NCBI GenBank assembly: GCA_937871645.1
Contig: CALMPZ010000228.1
Coordinates: forward strand, 1 to 5,789
From: an uncultured Polymorphobacter sp.
GTDB lineage: Bacteria > Pseudomonadota > Alphaproteobacteria > Sphingomonadales > Sphingomonadaceae
Direction: 5' to 3'
DNA: 5,789 nucleotides
Within the stretch, counting starts at the first letter, position 1; every line of letters starts with the position of its first letter. Below are positions 1 through 5,092 of the stretch, in pieces. The position numbers were made by a program, and so were the translations under genes. The notes beneath the pieces were generated by a model. The model was given only the letters and a program-made list of their open reading frames with translations, was not told the origin of the DNA and ran no database searches.

Positions 1-475
1 CTTCGTGGACGAACGCCTTGGTGCCGCTGAGCGTCCAGCCGTCGCCGGCCTTGGTCGCGGTGGTGGCAATCGCCGCCGGGTTATGGCGCGGGCCTTCGTC
101 GATGGCGAGCGTGCCGACGGCTTCGCCCGAGGCCAGCTTGGGCAACCAAGCCGCCTTCGCGCCGTCGCTGCCGCCGAGCACCAGCGCACTGGCGGCCAGC
201 GCCGATGACGCGAGCGGGCTGGCGGTCAAGGTCTTGGCGGTTTCTTCGATCACGAGGCCCAGACTGAGCCAGCCGAAATCCGAGCCGCCAAACTTTTCCG
301 GGATGACGATGCCGGCCCAGCCCATTTCGGCCATGGTCTTGAAGGCATTGGCGTCATAGCCGCACGCCGGCGCGAGATCTCGGAACTTGCGGAACGCGGT
401 CACCGGGCTTTCGTTCGTCGTCCATTCGCGCGCCATGTCGCGCAGCATTGTCTGTTCTTCGCTGAGTACGGCCAT
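1..475 (-). CDS. Acyl-CoA dehydrogenase-like protein, N-terminal part (cut by left edge)
   Basis: Partial gene of 158 visible codons, open to the left edge; family members usually run to about 350-400 residues, so the C-terminal half is missing. It starts with a typical acyl-CoA dehydrogenase N-terminal helical domain (LSEEQTMLRDMAREW at residues 4-18, then PEKFGGSDFG at 59-68 and EETAKTLTASPLASS at 77-91). Where a catalytic subunit would carry the TEPxAGSD flavin/substrate motif, this protein has GTLAIDEGPRHNP (121-133), so that motif is absent. It therefore looks like the second, non-canonical subunit of a heteromeric dehydrogenase, by analogy with FadE28/FadE29-type pairs; this role is inferred. 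The ATG at 475 is preceded by TAAGGAA (490-484), with 9 nt between AGGA and the ATG. It is last in the visible leftward operon, 12 nt after the full-length dehydrogenase, its likely partner. The catalytic base cannot be assessed because that region lies outside the window. Confidence 0.88.
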   Translation of the reverse strand, partial: MAVLSEEQTMLRDMAREWTTNESPVTAFRKFRDLAPACGYDANAFKTMAEMGWAGIVIPEKFGGSDFGWLSLGLVIEETAKTLTASPLASSALAASALVLGGSDGAKAAWLPKLASGEAVGTLAIDEGPRHNPAAIATTATKAGDGWTLSGTKAFVHE

Positions 476-483
476 CGTAACTG

Positions 484-490
484 TTCCTTA
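484..490 (-). promoter_or_regulatory. Ribosome binding site overlapping the upstream stop codon
   Basis: Read on the minus strand, TAAGGAA combines the TAA stop of the upstream dehydrogenase with an AAGGA Shine-Dalgarno core, 9 nt before the ATG at 475. This fixes the start of the last gene and suggests that ribosomes ending on one cistron can re-initiate on the next. Confidence 0.6.
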
Positions 491-1699
491 CTGGTGGTCG
501 AGCATGCCAAGGATGCGCTTGGCGATGACGTTGTTCTGGATTTCGGTCGAGCCGCCGTAGATCGTCGTCGCCTTGCCGGCGAGCCAGCCGCGCGTCGCTG
601 CGAGCTCGGCGTCCGAAAAGCCTTCGCCTTCCCAGCCCAACCCCTGCAGCCCGCTGATTTCGATCAGCAGTTCGGACCGTTCCTGCACCAGCTTGGTGCC
701 GACGGTCTTGAGGATCGAGCTGACTTCGGACACGCCGCCGGCGGCCTTCGATTCCTGCGTGATGCGCTGCGTCGTCAGCAAAAACGTCCGCCAGTCCATT
801 TCGAACTTGGCGATGCGGGCGCGCAGTTCGGGGTCGGCGATGCGGCCCTGTGCATCGGTGCCGAGCGCTTCCTTCGCGGTCGCGACCAGCCCCTGCGCCA
901 TCGCAGCGGCCATGCGGCCACCGCCGCCCGAAATGTTGGTGCGTTCGTGCTGGAGCAGCCGCTTGCCGATCGTCCAGCCCTGGCCTTCCTCGCCGACGCG
1001 GTTTTCCTTGGGCACTTTCACATTGTCGAAGAAGGTTTCACAGAACGGCGACATGCCAGAGATCATCTGGATCGGCTTGACGCTGACGCCCGGCGATTTC
1101 ATGTCGATGAGCAGGAAGGTGATGCCTTCGTGCTTCTTCGACTTGTCGGTGCGGACCAGCGCGAAGCACCAGTCGGCCCATTGCCCGCCCGACGTCCAGG
1201 TCTTCTGACCGTTGACGATGTAGTGGTCGCCGGCATCCTCGGCGAACGCCTGCAGCGAGGCGAGGTCGGAGCCGGCGCCGGGTTCGGAATAACCCTGGCA
1301 CCAGCGGATATCGGCGGTGCAGATCGCCGGCATGTGCCGCAGTTTCTGTTCCTCGCTGCCATATTCGAGCAAGGTCGGGCCGAACATCAGGATGCCCATG
1401 CCGCCGATCGGGTTCCACGCGCCGATACGCGCCATTTCCTGATTGAGAATGGCCGCCTGCGCCTTTGACAGCCCGCCGCCGCCATAGGCCTTGGGCCAGG
1501 TCGGCGTGCCCCAGCCTTTGCCGCCGAGCGCCTTGCGCCATGCGGTGCCTTCGGGGCCGGCGCTGTCGGCGCCATAGGGGGACGTCATCGCGCCGCCCTT
1601 GCCTTTGAGTGAGGCGGGGAAGTTGGCGGCGAGCCAGTCCTGCACTTCGCTGCGGAAGGCGTCGAGCGCGTCTGGCTGTTCTTTTGCGGCGGTGGCCAT
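488..1699 (-). CDS. Acyl-CoA dehydrogenase, full length (FadE-like)
   Basis: Flavoprotein of 403 residues, normal family length, predicted to oxidise an acyl-CoA at C2-C3 to the enoyl-CoA and pass electrons to electron-transfer flavoprotein in the cytoplasm. Visible in order: N-terminal helical domain (about 10-130, with TWPKAYGGGG at 67-76); flavin/substrate motif QGYSEPGAGSDLAS (135-148); central beta domain with KTWTSGGQWADW (166-177) and GITFLLIDMKSPGV (192-205); C-terminal helical domain ending in IYGGSTEIQNNVIAKRILG (380-398). In medium-chain-type enzymes the catalytic Glu sits in IYEGT near the C-terminus; here that position is Gly382. A Glu at 252 (LLQHERTNI) falls where isovaleryl- and long-chain-type enzymes carry their base, so Glu252 is the likely base (inference). 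I chose ATG 1699 because GGAG at 1709-1706 lies 6 nt before it and it follows the DUF35 stop by one base. An in-frame extension to 1810 would run inside the DUF35 gene and has no family-like sequence. Confidence 0.95.
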   Translation of the reverse strand: MATAAKEQPDALDAFRSEVQDWLAANFPASLKGKGGAMTSPYGADSAGPEGTAWRKALGGKGWGTPTWPKAYGGGGLSKAQAAILNQEMARIGAWNPIGGMGILMFGPTLLEYGSEEQKLRHMPAICTADIRWCQGYSEPGAGSDLASLQAFAEDAGDHYIVNGQKTWTSGGQWADWCFALVRTDKSKKHEGITFLLIDMKSPGVSVKPIQMISGMSPFCETFFDNVKVPKENRVGEEGQGWTIGKRLLQHERTNISGGGGRMAAAMAQGLVATAKEALGTDAQGRIADPELRARIAKFEMDWRTFLLTTQRITQESKAAGGVSEVSSILKTVGTKLVQERSELLIEISGLQGLGWEGEGFSDAELAATRGWLAGKATTIYGGSTEIQNNVIAKRILGMLDHQ

Positions 1700-1700
1700 G

Positions 1701-2114
1701 TCAGTCTCCGGACGGGGTGAACATCGGGTAGGGGGCGCCGGCACTGCCATCGGGCGCGCTGCTCGGCACGAAGCGCACCTGCACGCGCTGGCCGATCGCC
1801 AGTGCGTCATGGTCGCAGTCGGTGATGTTGGTCATGATCGACGGACCTTCGTCGAGCGTCACATAGGCCAGCGTGAACGGCGCGTTCGCGCCGCGCCGCA
1901 TCGTCGACAGCGTGTAGATGCTGCCCTTGCCCGAACACGTCTCCCACACCGTCGCGTCGGAGCCGCAGAACGGGCAGATGGTGCGCGGATAGTAATGCGC
2001 CTCGCCGCACGCGGTGCAGCGTTTGACCAGCAACTGGCCTTGCGCGGCGGCGTCCCAGAACGGCTTGGTTTCGGGGTTGATTTCGGGGGCGCGGAGTTTG
2101 CGGGGTTCGGTCAT
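1701..2114 (-). CDS. Zinc-ribbon/OB-fold (DUF35) acyl-CoA-associated protein
   Basis: Small protein of 137 residues. It has an N-terminal helix (INPETKPFWDAAAQGQL, 12-28), a rubredoxin-like zinc ribbon with all four cysteines intact (C33, C36, C47, C50; spacing CxxC-x10-CxxC), then a beta-rich OB-fold (about 57-116, including KGSIYTLSTMRRG and LAYVTLDEGPSIMTNI). This is the standard order of the DUF35 family (OB-fold nucleic-acid-binding-like domain with rubredoxin zinc ribbon). In known systems such proteins or domains pair with thiolase-fold enzymes, for example the DUF35 domain of ChsH2 with the aldolase Ltp2. The gene follows the thiolase-like gene directly, which supports the same partnership. 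Here the DUF35 unit stands alone, not fused to a MaoC hydratase. I prefer ATG 2114: it shares one base with the upstream TGA (TGATG) and has GGAG (2126-2123) 8 nt before it. A GTG at 2117 would add one residue but leave only 5 nt. Confidence 0.93.
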   Translation of the reverse strand: MTEPRKLRAPEINPETKPFWDAAAQGQLLVKRCTACGEAHYYPRTICPFCGSDATVWETCSGKGSIYTLSTMRRGANAPFTLAYVTLDEGPSIMTNITDCDHDALAIGQRVQVRFVPSSAPDGSAGAPYPMFTPSGD

Positions 2115-3268
2115 CACTGGCGCTCCAGAATCAGCGTCGCGGCGCCGTGGCGGATGCCGAGCGAGCCGCCGATGCCGGTGGCGACGGCGAGGTCGCAGTT
2201 GGGCACCTGCACCGCCGGATGCGCTTCGCCGCGCAACTGGCGCACCGCCTCGATGACCTTGGTGATGCCGCCGCGGTTCGACGGGTGGTTGTTGCAGAGC
2301 CCGCCGCCGTCGGTGTTGAACGGCAGCTTGCCGACGCCCGAAATCAAATTGCCGTCGGCGACAAAGCGCCCGCCTTCACCCTTGGCGCAAAAGCCCAGGT
2401 CCTCGATCTGCATCAGCACGGTGATGGTGAAGCTGTCGTAGATCGAGGCGTATTTGATGTCGGCAGGCGTAACGCCAGCCTCGGCGAATGCCGCCGGGCC
2501 TGACCGTGCTGCGGCCGAGGTCGTGAGGTCGAGGTTGCGGCCGCCGTTCGGTCCCTTGAGCGCCTCGCCGGCGCCGCGCACTGCAACCAGCGGGCGTTTC
2601 AAGCCACGCGCGATTTCGGGCGCAACGACGACCAGCGCACCGCCGCCATCGGACACGACGCAGCAGTCGAGCCGGTGCAGCGGGTCCGAAATCATCGGCG
2701 AGTTGAGCACATCAGCGACCGTCACCACGTCGCGCAGCATCGCGTGCGGGTTATGCTGCGCGTGCGTCGAGGCAGCGACCTTGATCCACGCCAGTTGCTC
2801 GCTGGTCGTGCCGTATTGATACATGTGGCGCGCCGCGCACATGCCGTAGCTGTTCTGCGTCGATTGCCCGACCCAGTTTTCAAACCCGGCCTCGGGCGCG
2901 CCTGGGCGGAAAGCGCTGAACGCTTCGGAGCGCGGCCGGCCCGCCAGCGTGATCAGCGCCACCGAACATTTGCCCGCGGCAATCGCCGCTGCCGCATGCG
3001 CGACATGCAGGATATACGACGAGCCGCCGGTTTCGGTGCTGTCGATATGGCGCGGGGTAATCCCCATATAGTCGACCATCGACAGCGCGCCGAACCCTGC
3101 CGCGTCGCCGGCGCAGAAATAGCCGTCGACATCGGCGAGCGTCAGCCCGGCGTCGGCCAGCGCGCCGCGCGCGCATTCGGCGTGGAGCTGCGGTGTCGAA
3201 TGGTCGGGCGCCAGCCGCAGCGGGTGCTCGAATGCACCCGCGATATAGGCCTTGTTGCGGATCGTCAT
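2114..3268 (-). CDS. Thiolase-fold protein, SCP-x/lipid-transfer (Ltp2-like) type; possible retro-aldol lyase
   Basis: Protein of 384 residues, thiolase-superfamily length for the SCP-x-thiolase/lipid-transfer branch. The fold is recognisable from the N-terminal half (GALADAGLTLADVDGYFCAG, 35-54), DCCVVSDGGGALVV (201-214), YDSFT (277-281), NTDGGGLCNNHPSNRGG (318-334) and the C-terminal glycine-rich ATGIGGSLGIRHGA (363-376). The classical nucleophilic cysteine is absent: its region reads STETGGSSY (77-85). The second classical cysteine, in the C-terminal CxG-type loop, is also missing (ATGIGG). The GHP histidine seems kept as NHP (His328). Such proteins are unlikely to be standard beta-ketothiolases; family relatives that act with DUF35 partners catalyse retro-aldol cleavage of steroid side-chain CoA thioesters, and that is my preferred inference. 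It overlaps the upstream synthetase by four bases (ATGA) and has no evident Shine-Dalgarno, so translation is probably coupled. Substrate unknown. Confidence 0.92.
   Translation of the reverse strand: MTIRNKAYIAGAFEHPLRLAPDHSTPQLHAECARGALADAGLTLADVDGYFCAGDAAGFGALSMVDYMGITPRHIDSTETGGSSYILHVAHAAAAIAAGKCSVALITLAGRPRSEAFSAFRPGAPEAGFENWVGQSTQNSYGMCAARHMYQYGTTSEQLAWIKVAASTHAQHNPHAMLRDVVTVADVLNSPMISDPLHRLDCCVVSDGGGALVVVAPEIARGLKRPLVAVRGAGEALKGPNGGRNLDLTTSAAARSGPAAFAEAGVTPADIKYASIYDSFTITVLMQIEDLGFCAKGEGGRFVADGNLISGVGKLPFNTDGGGLCNNHPSNRGGITKVIEAVRQLRGEAHPAVQVPNCDLAVATGIGGSLGIRHGAATLILERQ
2123..2126 (-). promoter_or_regulatory. Ribosome binding site deciding the DUF35 start
   Basis: GGAG on the minus strand lies inside the end of the thiolase-like gene, 8 nt before ATG 2114 and 5 nt before the alternative GTG 2117. 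The spacing favours the ATG. Confidence 0.55.
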
Positions 3269-4893
3269 GCGGCAGCAGTGCCGAACGCCGCAATCGCCCG
3301 TTCCTTGATGACCTTATAGTCGAGCTTGCCGTTGGGCGCGCGCGCGACGCTTTCGACGATCAGGATGTGGCGCGGTGCCTTGTAGCCCGACAACAGCGCC
3401 TTGACGTGCGCGATGAGTTCGTCGGCGTCGGGCGCGGCAACGCCTTCCATCAGGTCGACCAGCGCTGCGATGCGTTCGCCGAAGCGCGGATCGGGCAGGC
3501 CGGTGACGGCGGCGTCGCGCACCGCCGGATGGCGCTTGAGGACTTCCTCGACCTCTTCGGGGAAGACCTTTTCGCCGCCGGTGTTGATGCACTGCGAGCC
3601 GCGGCCTAGCAATGTCAGCGTGCCGTCTGCCGCACACGTCGCCCAGTCGCCGGGAATCGACCAGCGCCGGCCTTCGAGTTCGGGGAAGGTCGCCGCCGAT
3701 TTCGCCGGGTCCTTGTAATAGCCGACCGGCAGGAAGCCGCTGACCGCGACGCGACCGCGTTCGGGCGAGCCGGGTTCGACGCGGCGGCCGTCTTCGGTGA
3801 AAAGCGCGCAATTCGGCCCCAGCGCAAACGCCGCGGTCGCCACTTCGGCGTCCGCCGTCATCGTCGAACTGCCCAGCCCCAACGCCTCGGACGACGAGAA
3901 GGCGTCGATCAGCGTCACTTGCGGCATGTGGCGGATCAGCCCGAGCTTGTTCTCGCGCGCCCACATCGCGCCCGACGATGTCATCATCATCACGCTCGAC
4001 AGGTCCCAGCGCCCCGGACTGGCGTCGAGCACTTCGAGCAACGGCTGTGCGAACGGCTGGCCGACGATGGTGATGCGCGTCGCCTTGTAGGTCGCGACGA
4101 TGTCCCACAGCTGCGCCGCGCTGAACGCGCCCTGCGGCAGCAGCAACACGGTGCCGCCGGCGACCAGCGCCGCCATCGCGGTCAGCATGCCGGTGCCGTG
4201 CATCAGCGGCGGGCCGATCATCGCGCGCGGGCGGATCGGCGCGGCAGCGGCACGCGGGCCGGCTTCCTCGGGGCTGCCGAGCGCTGGCACGCCGGCGAGC
4301 GGGTTGGCACCATAGTCCGACAGCCCGAGAAGGTCGCCGGTGCGCCACATCACGCCCTTGGGCATGCCGGTGGTGCCGCCGGTGTAGATGAACATCATGT
4401 CCTCGCCGCTGCGACCCCAGGGCGCGATGACCTGCTCGGCGCGCGGGGCGATTGCAGCGTAATCGACCGCCCAGGCGGGGACCGGCGCACCGTCGCGGGC
4501 AATCGCGATCCACAGCTTGACGCCGGGCAGCTTGGCGCGGACGGGCTCGATGACCGAAGCATAGCCGGCTTCGAACACCACCGCCTCGGCATCGGCATTG
4601 TCGAGCAGATAGGCGATTTCTTCGGGGCCGTAGCGGTAGTTGACGTTGAACGGCACCATGCCCGCCTTGAACGCGGCATAGTAGGCGGTCAGATACTCGG
4701 CGCAGTTCTGCGTGTACGATGCGACCTTGGCTTGCTGGCCCAGCCCGGCGGCGAGCAGTGCAGCGGCGATGCCATTGGCCTTGGCGTCGAAGTCGCGCCA
4801 CAGCAGCACGTCATCGCCCTGCACGAACGCGGGCTGGTCGGGCAGCGCTGCGGCGACCGATTCCCAGATGTTGGCGTAGCTCCAGGCGCTCAT
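3265..4893 (-). CDS. Acyl-CoA synthetase (AMP-forming), FadD-like, steroid/long-chain-ligase type
   Basis: ANL-superfamily ligase of 542 residues, full length, predicted to convert a carboxylic acid, ATP and CoA to acyl-CoA, AMP and pyrophosphate. Core motifs: phosphate-binding loop YTGGTTGMPKG (170-180), GPPLMHGTG (227-235), the A5-region variant DAFSSSEALG (330-339), the hinge-side GDWATCAADG (415-424) and GRGSQCINTGGEKVFPEEVE (430-449), and the C-terminal catalytic lysine motif APNGKLDYK (519-527, Lys523). The YTGGTTGMPKG and CINTGGEKV forms resemble the FadD17/FadD19 group of ligases, which includes steroid side-chain ligases; substrate assignment from this is tentative. An alanine/proline-rich stretch at about 197-223 interrupts the N-domain. 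I chose ATG 4893 because GGGAG (4906-4902) lies 8 nt upstream and the protein then opens as relatives do (MSAWSYANIWES). An ATG at 4923 in the same frame would add ten residues but has no ribosome binding site. It is first in the leftward operon and probably supplies the CoA ester for the other enzymes. Confidence 0.95.
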   Translation of the reverse strand: MSAWSYANIWESVAAALPDQPAFVQGDDVLLWRDFDAKANGIAAALLAAGLGQQAKVASYTQNCAEYLTAYYAAFKAGMVPFNVNYRYGPEEIAYLLDNADAEAVVFEAGYASVIEPVRAKLPGVKLWIAIARDGAPVPAWAVDYAAIAPRAEQVIAPWGRSGEDMMFIYTGGTTGMPKGVMWRTGDLLGLSDYGANPLAGVPALGSPEEAGPRAAAAPIRPRAMIGPPLMHGTGMLTAMAALVAGGTVLLLPQGAFSAAQLWDIVATYKATRITIVGQPFAQPLLEVLDASPGRWDLSSVMMMTSSGAMWARENKLGLIRHMPQVTLIDAFSSSEALGLGSSTMTADAEVATAAFALGPNCALFTEDGRRVEPGSPERGRVAVSGFLPVGYYKDPAKSAATFPELEGRRWSIPGDWATCAADGTLTLLGRGSQCINTGGEKVFPEEVEEVLKRHPAVRDAAVTGLPDPRFGERIAALVDLMEGVAAPDADELIAHVKALLSGYKAPRHILIVESVARAPNGKLDYKVIKERAIAAFGTAAA

Positions 4894-4901
4894 GCGGCGA
4901 A

Positions 4902-4906
4902 CTCCC
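4902..4906 (-). promoter_or_regulatory. Ribosome binding site of the acyl-CoA synthetase
   Basis: GGGAG on the minus strand, 8 nt from ATG 4893. It decides between this start and the in-frame ATG at 4923, which has no purine-rich stretch before it. Confidence 0.6.
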
Positions 4907-4953
4907 GGCTGGACGTCGGGCATACGTTTGCAGGTCGTGTCATGTGTCGGTTC

Positions 4954-4973
4954 CCAAGGTGTGCGGCACTTGG
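4954..4973. repeat. Imperfect inverted repeat in the presumed synthetase leader
   Basis: CCAAGGTG (4954-4961) faces CACTTGG (4967-4973) across five bases; the arms pair with a single extra G in the left arm. It lies between the candidate promoter and the synthetase start, so it could be an operator half-site pair or a small RNA hairpin in the leader. It has no following T-run, so it is not an intrinsic terminator in either direction. Confidence 0.3.
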
Positions 4974-5003
4974 CGGCCGCTTGTTTTCGATTGTCAGCAT
5001 CCG

Positions 5004-5032
5004 ATAGTCCGGCCTAGGAAGGCCGACGTCAA
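5004..5032 (-). promoter_or_regulatory. Candidate sigma-70 promoter for the leftward operon
   Basis: On the minus strand a -35-like TTGACG (5032-5027, five of six matches to TTGACA) is followed by exactly 17 nt and a weak -10-like GACTAT (5009-5004, three of six matches to TATAAT). Transcription would start near 4997, leaving a leader of about 100 nt before the synthetase. The -35 box and spacing are good and the -10 box is poor, so this is a candidate only. Confidence 0.4.
5010..5025. repeat. Inverted repeat CGGCC-N6-GGCCG, possible operator
   Basis: Perfect 5-bp arms (5010-5014 and 5021-5025) flank the six bases TAGGAA. The repeat occupies 16 of the 17 spacer bases between the candidate -35 and -10 boxes of the leftward promoter, where a bound repressor would block RNA polymerase. 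Short GC-rich dyads are common in this kind of genome, so the placement is more telling than the repeat itself. No regulator gene is present in the window. Confidence 0.35.
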
Positions 5033-5092
5033 GCGGGTGCGCCGTCGATTTTGATATTCGCGCCCGCGCAAGCAATCAATCGGGGCGATGCC

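Larger units (their letters stand above)
4894..5092. other. Divergent intergenic control region
   Basis: This is the only gap of note in the window, 199 bp between two genes that point away from each other. It is less GC-rich than the flanking coding DNA, with A/T runs around 4981-4996 and 5048-5058. It contains a candidate leftward promoter, an inverted repeat inside that promoter's spacer, a second imperfect dyad in the presumed leader of the synthetase, and a GCGGCCGC palindrome at 4973-4980. Open frames across it are antisense or out-of-frame extensions without family-like sequence. No RNA gene or terminator was recognised. Confidence 0.8.

Noticed and set aside
494..1468. 324-codon open frame on the plus strand, antisense to the full-length dehydrogenase
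   Set aside because: Its translation is rich in Arg, Ala and His with no family-like motif, and the minus-strand frame is an unmistakable acyl-CoA dehydrogenase. High GC content explains the long antisense frame.
1700..1810. N-terminal extension of the full-length dehydrogenase to an ATG at 1810
   Set aside because: The extra 37 residues are Cys/Arg/Pro-rich, lie within the DUF35 coding region and do not resemble the family. ATG 1699 has a good ribosome binding site.
2675..3319. 214-codon plus-strand frame opposite the thiolase-like gene
   Set aside because: Arg/Ala/Val-rich with no domain; shadow of the real gene.
3314..4801. 495-codon minus-strand frame inside the synthetase in another register
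   Set aside because: Arg-rich out-of-frame translation with no motifs; the correct frame carries every expected ligase motif.
4973..4980. GCGGCCGC 8-bp palindrome in the intergenic region
   Set aside because: A short GC-only palindrome is likely by chance in DNA of this composition and is not placed with respect to either promoter.
3919..5007. 362-codon plus-strand frame antisense to the synthetase and reaching into the intergenic region
   Set aside because: Low-complexity Arg/Gly/Ala/His composition and no recognisable domain. It runs against a gene with complete ligase motifs.
4991..5020. Rightward promoter with TTGTCA as -35 box
   Set aside because: The -35 matches five of six bases, but the best -10 at a sensible distance (TAGGAA, 18-nt spacer) matches only three. 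This is too weak to list as a feature, though a rightward promoter must exist somewhere in the gap.
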